7,738 nucleotides of DNA from an uncultured Gemmatimonadota bacterium (GCA_938030915.1 CALHIO010000048.1:1-7738), one strand, 5' to 3'. Shown: positions 1-7,359, counted from the first letter of the stretch. Numbers and translations are program-made. Notes: generated from the letters alone by a model not told the origin.

Positions 1-1464
1 CCGATGCGCGCACGCTGGTGATCGAGCTCGCGCTTCCCGACTCGCTGCTGCTCCAGAAACTGGCGATGCCCGGCGCGTCGAGCGCCTTCGAGAAACGCTG
101 AACGCGGCGCTCGTGGTTCGTGAACGTGCCCTCCCCCTCCGCATGCGTACTGATGGGAAGGACGAAGTCGGCACGACTGGCTGCTGTGGAATCGTGTGAA
201 CCCATGTAGACGAAGAGCGCCGCATCGGAGCCGAACCCTTCATCCTGGTCGGCAAGGTCGTCATTGAGCACGATGACGATGCCTTGGTGACCGGCGACCC
301 CCTCGAGGCCACCGCTCGCATCATCACCCCCGACCCGTGAGGCACCGACCAGTTCGGCTCCCGTCGCGTTCGGCGTGAGATCCCTGCGGCGGACCAGACC
401 CGGGAATCCTTTCAGAGGCACCTCGTCCTCGGCGCGCGCCGAACGGTAGACGATGTCGCCACCTCCGAGCATATCCACCAGAGAGCGAAGTGCGCCCAGG
501 TCCTCATTCGACGACATCGGGGACGCTACGGCTTTCACCGAGCCCGCCCCGTCCGCCTTCTCGAGGAGGGCGCGGAGTGCATCGCCCCAGCCCATGGCCT
601 GCGAAGAGCCGTTCGACCGAACGAGCGGCGCCTCCAGACGGTCACCCCGATTGACCCACTCGTAATTATGGCGCCCATAATCGCATATCCACCATGCGTT
701 TACGTCGAGATTCTCACGTGGTTTGATACGCTGGACCAGATTGTCACGGGTGTGCAGCTCGACGTTGCAGCCCTGCGAGCAACTCGTGCAGATCGACGGA
801 GTGTGCGTCAGATCCCAGGCTCGTGCCTTGTGGAGGAACTCCTTGGAAACGAGCGCACCCACCGGGCAGATGTCGACGATATTGCCATGCCAGTGCGTCC
901 CGTCGAGGCCTTCCTCGAAGAAGGTGTCGATGACGGAGCGGTTGCCCCGCTCTACGACCGTGAGGCGGTGATCCTGCTCCACCTCGCTCATGAAGCGCAC
1001 GCAACGGGTGCACATCACGCAGCGATCCCCGTAGAAGAGAACGTCGCCGCCGAAGTCGTCTCGACCGAAGATTCGCTTCGGCTCCCGCCCGCGACCGTGC
1101 TCGCGTCCCTCGGCGTGCACGTAGTCCTGGAGATTGCACTCCCCCGACATGTCGCAGATCGGGCAGTCGAGCGGGTGGTTCACGAGATAGAACTCGAGAA
1201 CCCCCCGACGGTTCTTCAGCGCCTGTTCCGACTGCGTATGGACGACCTGTCCGTCCATGACGGTCGTCACACACCCGGGCATGGGCTTCGGCGCGCCTTC
1301 CACGTCGACGAGGCAGAGGCGACACATCGCCGGAGACGACATCCCCGGGTGGTAGCAGTAATGCGGGACCTCGGTGCCGATCGTCTTGGCTGCTTCGAGG
1401 ATCGTCGTCCCTTTGGGAACGGAGACCTCGTGGCCGTCGATCGTCAGGTTGACCATGTCGGCCA

Positions 1465-1465
<1 letters not shown>
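1..1465 (-). CDS. nuoG: NADH-quinone oxidoreductase subunit G (NuoG), 3' end outside window
   Basis: Largest peripheral subunit of complex I; it carries electrons from NuoE/NuoF along Fe-S clusters towards NuoI/NuoB in the cytoplasmic arm. I translated it by hand from the reverse strand: 488 codons are open to the left edge. Cys37, Cys48, Cys51 and Cys65 form the N-terminal [2Fe-2S] site. His97, Cys101, Cys104 and Cys110 form the His-ligated [4Fe-4S] site (N5). Cys149, Cys152, Cys155 and Cys200 form N4. Cys226, Cys229, Cys233 and Cys261 have the exact C-x2-C-x3-C-x27-C spacing of the optional N7 cluster. A shortened molybdopterin-oxidoreductase-like domain follows, ending in a conserved HERRVQRF motif near residues 449-456. 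The ATG at 1465 shares one base with the nuoF stop (TGATG) and has AGGAG at 1477-1473, seven bases upstream, inside nuoF. ATG at 1456 is a less likely start. From about residue 469 the sequence becomes Ser-rich and atypical (see findings). Confidence 0.95.
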
Positions 1466-2757
<1,292 letters not shown>

Positions 2758-2760
2758 AAG

Positions 2761-3414
2761 CTATTCCCCCTCGGCCTTGAGATGCTCGCAGATCCTGGGC
2801 ACCTCGGAGGGGGTCACATTCTCGAAATAACGGGAATTGATCTGCACACAGGTCGGAAACCCGCATGCCGCGAGGCACTCCGCCTCGAGCACCGTGAAAT
2901 TGCCGTCCTCGGAGGTCTCCCCGAGTTCGGTGTCGGTGTATTTCAGAAACGCATCGACCACGTCGTCCGCCCCCGCCAGGTTGCACGAAATGTTCGTGCA
3001 CACCTGGACCAGATGCCGACCCACGGGCCGCTTGTTGTACATCGTGTAGAAGGTCGCCACCCCTCGTACGTACGCCGAGGAGAGTTCCAGGACCTCGGCG
3101 ACCTCGTCCATCGAGGCGGGACTCACGTGCCCCCGGATCTCCTGCGCCAGCCCCAGCGCCGGCAAGAGTGCCGCCTGCTTCGTGGGGTACCGCGACAGGA
3201 TCTTGTCGAGCCGATCCCGGTACTCGCCTTCGAAGAGAGGAGCGTCCGGCTCCTTCGCGGCCAGCATGTACGGCATCGTCCCCGCGCCCGAAGCGTGCCC
3301 ACCATGCGCCGGACGCGATCCGACGAAGTCGTCCCCCCGGACCTGCTCTTCCGTGAGTTCGAACTCACCGGTGTTCCCCGCCCAGCCGGGGTTCTTGAAC
3401 GGGATATCGCTCAT
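2761..3414 (-). CDS. nuoE: NADH-quinone oxidoreductase subunit E (NuoE), 24-kDa-type [2Fe-2S] protein
   Basis: Thioredoxin-fold [2Fe-2S] subunit that pairs with NuoF at the tip of the peripheral arm and carries cluster N1a. It has 217 aa. The core starts around residue 63 (GEYRDRLDKILSRYP) and is typical: TFYTMYNKRPVGR at 121-133, then ligands Cys139 and Cys144 (VCTNISC) and Cys180 and Cys184 (ECLAACG). A further Cys189 is probably not a ligand. The frame stays open upstream to 3540, but I chose ATG at 3414. It overlaps the nuoD stop as ATGA, has GGGGAG at 3428-3423 with an eight-base spacer, and a longer start would run deep into nuoD. Even so, about 60 residues precede the core, which is longer than classical NuoE of about 160 aa. 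This N-terminal segment contains a His/Gly/Ala-rich patch near residues 35-46. Confidence 0.95.
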   Translation of the reverse strand: MSDIPFKNPGWAGNTGEFELTEEQVRGDDFVGSRPAHGGHASGAGTMPYMLAAKEPDAPLFEGEYRDRLDKILSRYPTKQAALLPALGLAQEIRGHVSPASMDEVAEVLELSSAYVRGVATFYTMYNKRPVGRHLVQVCTNISCNLAGADDVVDAFLKYTDTELGETSEDGNFTVLEAECLAACGFPTCVQINSRYFENVTPSEVPRICEHLKAEGE

Positions 3415-4691
3415 CGGTCGATCTCCCCGAGCACGATGTCGAGGCTTGCGTTGATCATGATCAGGTCGGAGAGGAGGTGCCCCTCGGCCAGCTTCGGAAT
3501 CACGGACAGGTTCACGAAGGATGGCGGACGGACACGCCACCGAACGGGTTTGGTACCCCCCTCCTCGGCCACCACGTACATACCGAGCTCGCCTTTCGAC
3601 GCCTCGATCGCCATGTAGCAGTCACCCTCGGGGGCAGGAATGCCGTCGGTGATGAGCTTGAAGTGGTGGATCATGCTTTCCATGTCCGACATCGCATCGG
3701 TCTTGGACGGCAGCGACACGTTGGGGTCGTCGACATTGATGGGACCGTCCGGGAGGCGAGCCATCGCCTGCCGGATGATCGAGACGGACTGCTCCATCTC
3801 TTCCATCCGACACAGGTAACGGTCGTAACAGTCACCGTGCTCGCCGACCGGTACGTCGAAATCGTACGTCTCGTAGTCGTAGTACGGCCGATCCTTCCGG
3901 ACATCGTAGGGAACACCGGCCGCGCGCAGGTTCGGCCCCGTGAAGCCGTAGTTGATGGCCTCGGCGGCGCTGATGGTACCGACGCCTTGCGTCCGTCCGA
4001 TGTGGATCTGGTTCCCCGTGAGGAGATGGTGCACTTCCGCGAGCGTCTTCGGGAAGTTGTCGAGGAACTCGAGGAGCTGCTCGAGCCATCCCTCGGGTAG
4101 ATCGGCCATCATGCCACCCACCCGGGTCGCCGACGTCGTAATCCGCGCGCCGGTCAGCGCCTCGTGCAACGAGTAGATCTTTTCCCGCTGCTGGAAGCTG
4201 TAGAGGAACGGCGTGAACGCACCGACATCGATCGCAGTCGTCCCCAGCCACAGGAGATGGCCAAAGATCCGATCGAGCTCCATCAGAATGACGCGCACCA
4301 CCTTACAGCGCTCCGTGACCTCGATCCCCATGAGCTTCTCGACCGACATGACGTATGCGCAGTTGTAAATCAGCGGCGCGAGATAGTCCATGCGGTCCGT
4401 GAGCGGGACGATCTGATTCCAGGTCCTGTACTCACCGAGCTTTTCGAAGGAGGAATGCAGATACCCGATGTGGGGCGTCACGCTCGTGACGGTCTCTCCA
4501 TCGAGCTCACACACCAGGCGGAGCACGCCGTGCGTCGCCGGGTGCTGAGGACCGATGTTGATCAGCATCTGTTCCGTGCCGACCTCCGGCTCCGGAATGT
4601 CGAACGGCGCGATCGGGCTGGCCGCCCCGGCACCCCCGAGACCCATCTCGCGGCCTTGCCCGACGTTGAACTCCACGGTCTTCGTGGCCAT
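3411..4691 (-). CDS. nuoD: NADH-quinone oxidoreductase subunit D (NuoD), 49-kDa-type
   Basis: Quinone-site subunit of the connecting module, related to the large subunit of [NiFe] hydrogenases but without metal ligands. With NuoB it forms the cavity where quinone is reduced. It has 426 aa. The conserved GPQHPATHG loop is at residues 47-55; His54 corresponds to the quinone-site His38 of Thermus Nqo4. RMDYL follows at 100-104, with Tyr103 matching Nqo4 Tyr87. IGYLHSSFEK (75-84) is closer to the Thermus YLHTGFEK form than to the YLHRG form of many proteobacteria. The C-terminus ends in the usual SLDxVxGExDR motif (SLDIVLGEIDR). About 40 poorly conserved, Gly/Ala/Pro-rich residues precede the core. 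The ATG at 4691 shares one base with the nuoC stop and has GGAGAGGA at 4705-4698. Its stop overlaps the nuoE start by four bases. It is not fused to NuoC. Confidence 0.97.
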   Translation of the reverse strand: MATKTVEFNVGQGREMGLGGAGAASPIAPFDIPEPEVGTEQMLINIGPQHPATHGVLRLVCELDGETVTSVTPHIGYLHSSFEKLGEYRTWNQIVPLTDRMDYLAPLIYNCAYVMSVEKLMGIEVTERCKVVRVILMELDRIFGHLLWLGTTAIDVGAFTPFLYSFQQREKIYSLHEALTGARITTSATRVGGMMADLPEGWLEQLLEFLDNFPKTLAEVHHLLTGNQIHIGRTQGVGTISAAEAINYGFTGPNLRAAGVPYDVRKDRPYYDYETYDFDVPVGEHGDCYDRYLCRMEEMEQSVSIIRQAMARLPDGPINVDDPNVSLPSKTDAMSDMESMIHHFKLITDGIPAPEGDCYMAIEASKGELGMYVVAEEGGTKPVRWRVRPPSFVNLSVIPKLAEGHLLSDLIMINASLDIVLGEIDR

Positions 4692-5422
4692 CAGTCGTCC
4701 TCTCCGGCTTCAGCCGGCGCCGGGAGCGTCCCTGCTCCCGAATCGGCGACGGTTCCGACCTCGGTGGCTTCGACCTCCTGCGGGTCGCCGGCCTCGAGGT
4801 TCTCCGCCAGGTAGAAGCGCTCGACGTCCTGAGCGAGCGCGCGTCGCGTTTGTTCGGCTCTCGAGAACCGCCCGCGCAGCGGGAAGTCCTTCCTGAGAGG
4901 ATGTCCTTCGGCGTAGTCGTCAGGCATGAGAATCCGACGAAGGTCCGGATGCCCCTTGAAGGTGACGCCGAAGAGGTCGAACACTTCCCGCTCCAGCCAA
5001 TCCGCGGACTTCCAGAGGTCGACGACCGAATCGATCTCCATCGCATCGAGCGGAAGAGGGCACCGGAGCCGAAGGGCCCGGCTGTGCGCAGTGGAGAACA
5101 TCTGGTACACGACCTCGACCGGACGCCCACCGCCGTAATCGACCCCGGTCACGTCCGACATCATGTCATACGCCTGGTCCAGGTCGTCCTTGAGCCAGGA
5201 GAGAATCTCGTGGCTCCTCTCCGGATTGATCCACACGACCCACTGGTCGCCCGCCGTCAGCTGATGCCGCTGAACCTCCGAGGCAAAACGCTCCAGAAGC
5301 GCCGCCACCGATGGATGCTCCGACGGGTCGCCTGTGGAGGTCTGTTCAGGAGCTTCGGTCGTATCGGAGCCGAGCGGGCCCTCGTCGACCGCGTCGAGAC
5401 CGGATTTCTGTTCGTCAGCCAT
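4691..5422 (-). CDS. nuoC: NADH-quinone oxidoreductase subunit C (NuoC), 30-kDa-type
   Basis: Scaffold subunit of the connecting module that packs against NuoD and NuoB; it has no cofactor. It has 243 aa. The family signature is clear: DWLEREVFDLFGVTFKGHP at residues 141-159, then LRRIL (161-165) and GHPLRKDFPLRG (173-184). The core is flanked by low-conservation tails: about 40 acidic, Ser/Thr/Glu-rich residues at the N-terminus and an Ala/Glu/Asp-rich tail after about residue 205. The frame is open upstream to 5524, but that would run inside nuoB. ATG at 5422 lies four bases after the nuoB stop and gives a normal start (MADEQK). No Shine-Dalgarno-like sequence is visible before it (the upstream bases are pyrimidine-rich), so translation probably depends on ribosomes finishing nuoB. 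Confidence 0.95.
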   Translation of the reverse strand: MADEQKSGLDAVDEGPLGSDTTEAPEQTSTGDPSEHPSVAALLERFASEVQRHQLTAGDQWVVWINPERSHEILSWLKDDLDQAYDMMSDVTGVDYGGGRPVEVVYQMFSTAHSRALRLRCPLPLDAMEIDSVVDLWKSADWLEREVFDLFGVTFKGHPDLRRILMPDDYAEGHPLRKDFPLRGRFSRAEQTRRALAQDVERFYLAENLEAGDPQEVEATEVGTVADSGAGTLPAPAEAGEDD

Positions 5423-5426
5423 GAGG

Positions 5427-6110
5427 TCAGGAGAGGGGATCTTCGGTGGCCGCGGGCGCGACGAACTCGCCCGTTGAGATCTGGTCCTGCTGGGTCGAAT
5501 TGCCGAACGGACCGGTGAGTCCAACGACCTCCGCCTCGCTGGCTCGCGGCTTCGCCACGAGAAGCGGATCCTCGGCGCGGTGCTCGAAGTGCTTGGAGAG
5601 GCTCTCCTGACGGATCTGTTCCTGGATCATCATGAGACCGTAGATCAGGCCCTCCGGTCGGGGAGGACAACCGGGGATGTACACGTCCACGGGAATGATC
5701 GTGTCGATGCCCTGCACCATCGAGTAGACGTCGAAGACGCCCCCGGACGAGGCGCAGGCCCCCATCGAGATCGCCCACTTCGGCTGCGGCATCTGATCCC
5801 AGATGCGGCGCAGGACCGGTGCGAGCTTGTACGGCACCCGCCCGGCACAGATGAGGACATCCGCCTGGCGCGGGCTGAACGACATGCGCTCCATACCGAA
5901 CCGGGCGAGGTCGTAATTGGACGCAGCCGACGCCATCATCTCGATCGCGCAGCAGGCCGTACCGAACGGCATCGGCCACAGAGAATTCAGACGACCCCAG
6001 TTGATCAGCGCGTCGACCTTGCTCGTGAGGAAGGTCGGGCTGCCGGGCCCGAACATGCCCCCCTCGGTTCGGGTCGAACCGCTCCCGGGAATCTTGTCGA
6101 TCAATCCCAC
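5427..6110 (-). CDS. nuoB: NADH-quinone oxidoreductase subunit B (NuoB), carries cluster N2
   Basis: Connecting-module subunit holding the terminal [4Fe-4S] cluster N2, which hands electrons to quinone. It has 227 aa from the start chosen here. The N2 ligands are the adjacent Cys53-Cys54 (GTACCAIEMM), Cys119 (GACASSGG) and Cys148 (PGCPPRPEG). Their spacings (65 and 29 residues) match the Thermus Nqo6 ligands. The frame is open to a GTG at 6131, but I prefer GTG at 6110: AGGAGG at 6122-6117 lies six bases before it, and the product begins MGLIDKIPG. A TTG at 6104 overlapping the nuoA stop is a weaker alternative. After the conserved core (about residue 172) there is a tail of about 55 residues with no motif I recognise. 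Cys88 in LICAGR sits where Thermus has Val. The gene overlaps nuoA by 10 bases. Confidence 0.95.
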   Translation of the reverse strand: MGLIDKIPGSGSTRTEGGMFGPGSPTFLTSKVDALINWGRLNSLWPMPFGTACCAIEMMASAASNYDLARFGMERMSFSPRQADVLICAGRVPYKLAPVLRRIWDQMPQPKWAISMGACASSGGVFDVYSMVQGIDTIIPVDVYIPGCPPRPEGLIYGLMMIQEQIRQESLSKHFEHRAEDPLLVAKPRASEAEVVGLTGPFGNSTQQDQISTGEFVAPAATEDPLS

Positions 6111-6463
6111 TCCAGGCCTCCTTTCTTCCACTCGTAGACGAGGCCGATCGCCAGGACGGCGACGAACATGCTCATCGCGAGGAAGGCACTCCAGCCGAGC
6201 TCACGCATCTGCACGGCCCACGGGATCAGGAAGATCGTCTCCAGATCGAAGACGATGAAGCTGATCGCCACCATGTAGAACTTCACGGAGAAACGAGCCT
6301 TCGTGCTGCCGATCGGAATCATGCCCGATTCATAGGGCATCAGCTTTTGCGGTGTATCGCGTCGCGGGTTCAGGATGTGCGAGGTGACCACCATACCGAG
6401 GGCATTGATCACCGAGACGCCGAACAGCAACAGAATGGGGAGATAGGCTCCCGACATGAGCAT
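6101..6463 (-). CDS. nuoA: NADH-quinone oxidoreductase subunit A (NuoA), membrane subunit
   Basis: Small membrane subunit of complex I with three helices. It sits at the junction of the membrane and peripheral arms, next to the quinone chamber. It has 120 aa. Predicted membrane segments by eye are about 7-30, 60-83 and 92-112. The loop after helix 1 carries the conserved YESG motif (44-47, with Glu45) and helix 2 carries FDLE (72-75, with Asp73 and Glu75), followed by PWA. These acidic residues are conserved family-wide. The C-terminus YEWKKGGLEWD is typical. It is the first gene of the nuo transcript. The ATG at 6463 is used here; a second ATG at 6457 is equally possible, as neither has a clear Shine-Dalgarno sequence. 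Promoter candidates lie just upstream. Confidence 0.96.
   Translation of the reverse strand: MLMSGAYLPILLLFGVSVINALGMVVTSHILNPRRDTPQKLMPYESGMIPIGSTKARFSVKFYMVAISFIVFDLETIFLIPWAVQMRELGWSAFLAMSMFVAVLAIGLVYEWKKGGLEWD
6117..6122 (-). promoter_or_regulatory. Ribosome binding site of nuoB, inside nuoA
   Basis: AGGAGG, read on the minus strand from 6122 to 6117, is the strongest Shine-Dalgarno sequence in the operon. It lies within the last codons of nuoA, six bases before GTG 6110. It sits downstream of the GTG at 6131, so it cannot serve that start. This is why I shortened nuoB by seven codons. Confidence 0.75.
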
Positions 6464-6474
6464 CCGTGGGGTTT

Positions 6475-6488
6475 GTGAAATTCTTCAC
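6475..6488. repeat. Short inverted repeat in the nuo leader
   Basis: GTGAA (6475-6479) and TTCAC (6484-6488) are perfect complements around a four-base spacer. The repeat lies 12 bases upstream of the nuoA ATG, between the predicted transcription start and the start codon, where a ribosome site would normally be. It could be a small hairpin or a protein site. At five base pairs it could also be chance. Confidence 0.25.
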
Positions 6489-6507
6489 GAGCGTGAATGC
6501 CGGCGAA

Positions 6508-6537
6508 AAGGTACCCGAGCCCGTGTTCGAGTGTCAA
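6508..6537 (-). promoter_or_regulatory. Predicted sigma-70-type promoter of the nuo operon
   Basis: On the minus strand a perfect TTGACA -35 box (6537-6532) is followed after 18 bases by TACCTT (6513-6508) as the -10 box. Transcription would start near 6501, giving a leader of about 38 bases before the nuoA ATG. The -35 match is strong. The -10 is weak against TATAAT but similar to the -10 proposed for dcd on the other strand. Confidence 0.55.
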
Positions 6538-6554
6538 CCGATCCCTGGGTCCCG

Positions 6555-6568
6555 ATTTGGGCCCAAAT
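6555..6568. promoter_or_regulatory. Perfect 14-base palindrome between divergent promoters (operator candidate)
   Basis: ATTTGGGCCCAAAT is its own reverse complement. Its centre is about 24 bases from the nuo -35 box and about 25 bases from the dcd -35 box, so it sits almost exactly midway in the divergent region. Such placement fits a dimeric regulator acting on one or both promoters. No regulator gene is present in the window and I do not recognise the site as a known operator. Confidence 0.4.
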
Positions 6569-6580
6569 TGCTCGATTTTC

Positions 6581-6595
6581 GCCGGTTTGACCGGC
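6581..6595. promoter_or_regulatory. Inverted repeat overlapping the dcd -35 box (operator candidate)
   Basis: GCCGGT (6581-6586) and ACCGGC (6590-6595) are perfect complements around TTG. The right arm and spacer contain the proposed TTGACC -35 box of dcd, so a protein bound here would compete with RNA polymerase. The binding factor is unknown. Confidence 0.35.
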
Positions 6596-6616
6596 AGTTA
6601 ACGGGGCGTCTATCTT
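6587..6616 (+). promoter_or_regulatory. Predicted sigma-70-type promoter of dcd
   Basis: TTGACC (6587-6592, five of six consensus bases) and TATCTT (6611-6616, four of six) are separated by 18 bases. Transcription would start near 6623, giving a leader of about 75 bases before the dcd ATG. The spacing and the -10 type mirror the nuo promoter on the other strand. Confidence 0.55.
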
Positions 6617-6639
6617 GCGCCTCCTTCCGGGGTCGATTC

Positions 6640-6660
6640 GGGGCGCGTTCACCGCGCCTC
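6640..6660 (+). other. GC-rich hairpin in the dcd leader
   Basis: The core GGCGCG (6642-6647) pairs with CGCGCC (6653-6658) around a five-base TTCAC loop. G6641-U6659 and G6640-C6660 extend it to eight pairs. It would form about 18 bases into the predicted transcript and 36 bases before the ATG. No T-run follows, so it is not a classic attenuator. It may be only a stable leader structure or chance in GC-rich DNA. Confidence 0.25.
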
Positions 6661-6696
6661 GCGACCGCGATCACACACTCGGAGTACCGTACCCGA

Positions 6697-7251
6697 ATGC
6701 CCATCAAGAGTGACAAGTGGATTCGCCGGATGTGCGAAGAGCACAACATGATCGAGCCCTTCGAATCCGGTCAGGTACGGGACGGGAAGATCTCCTACGG
6801 CATCTCGTCCTACGGATACGACATTCGTGTGTCTCCGGAGTTCAAGGTGTTCACGAACGTCCACAACTCGATCGTCGACCCGAAGAACTTCGACGACCGT
6901 TCCTTCGTGGACATCGTCGGACCGGAGTGCATCATCCCGCCCAACTCCTTCGCTCTCGCCCGGACGGAAGAGTACTTCCGCATCCCGAGGGACGTGCTGG
7001 TCATCTGCGTCGGCAAGTCCACCTACGCGAGATGCGGCCTGATCGTAAACGTCACTCCTCTCGAGCCGACGTGGGAGGGCTATCTCACCCTCGAGATTTC
7101 GAACACCACCCCCCTGCCGGCGAAGGTCTACGGCGGAGAGGGCATCGCCCAGCTCCTCTTCTTCGAAGGTGACGAGGAGCCCGAGGTCGCGTATGCGGAT
7201 CGGAAGGGGAAATACATGAAGCAGGTCGGGGTCACGCTGCCACGGATGTAG
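6697..7251 (+). CDS. dcd: dCTP deaminase (Dcd)
   Basis: Cytosolic trimeric enzyme of pyrimidine deoxynucleotide metabolism: it deaminates dCTP to dUTP, which feeds dTMP synthesis after dUTPase action. It has 184 aa. The N-terminus MPIKSDKWIRRM and ISSYGYDIR (36-44) are family signatures. GKSTYAR at 106-112 supplies Ser108 and Arg112, matching Ser111/Arg115 of E. coli Dcd, and Glu133 in the TLEIS segment is the expected catalytic glutamate (E. coli Glu138). The C-terminal YADRKGKY...Q segment (166-176) is the flexible lid. Whether it is deaminase only or bifunctional with dUTPase cannot be judged by eye. The frame is open back to GTG 6466, but the extra 77 codons would cover the promoter region and lack family similarity. 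ATG 6697 gives the family N-terminus, with GGAG 12 bases upstream. It is divergent from nuoA with no metabolic link. Confidence 0.95.
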   Translation: MPIKSDKWIRRMCEEHNMIEPFESGQVRDGKISYGISSYGYDIRVSPEFKVFTNVHNSIVDPKNFDDRSFVDIVGPECIIPPNSFALARTEEYFRIPRDVLVICVGKSTYARCGLIVNVTPLEPTWEGYLTLEISNTTPLPAKVYGGEGIAQLLFFEGDEEPEVAYADRKGKYMKQVGVTLPRM

Positions 7252-7256
7252 ACGCA

Positions 7257-7282
7257 ATCGTGCCGCGGCCCCGCGGTGCGAT
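7257..7282 (+). terminator. Stem-loop just after dcd (possible terminator without T-run)
   Basis: Five bases after the dcd stop, ATCG (7257-7260) pairs with CGAT (7279-7282). TG/TG gives two G-U pairs, and CCGCG (7263-7267) pairs with CGCGG (7272-7276) around GCCC. This makes an 11-pair stem. The G-U pairs form only in plus-strand RNA, which agrees with a role at the 3' end of the dcd message. No U-tract follows, so it may be a stabilising 3' structure or a weak or factor-assisted terminator. Confidence 0.35.
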
Positions 7283-7359
7283 GCGCTGAGACGAGCACAA
7301 CCATGGCTCGCTCGAAACCATCGCCGTCAGGGCTCCGGCCGCGCCGAAGTGAGATGAAC

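Noticed and set aside
3415..3540. Upstream extension of NuoE to 3540
   Set aside because: It runs inside the conserved C-terminus of nuoD. The ATGA overlap at 3414 with a good ribosome site is a better start.
3477..5518. Plus-strand frames of about 200-220 codons (3477-4100, 4164-4814, 4850-5518)
   Set aside because: They are antisense to nuoD and nuoC and are composition-driven shadows.
5423..5524. Upstream extension of NuoC to 5524
   Set aside because: It lies within nuoB and is Arg/Ser/Pro-rich shadow sequence. ATG 5422 follows the nuoB stop directly.
6466..6696. 77-codon N-terminal extension of Dcd from GTG 6466
   Set aside because: It would cover the promoter region, lacks similarity to Dcd, and the family N-terminus MPIKSDKW starts exactly at ATG 6697.
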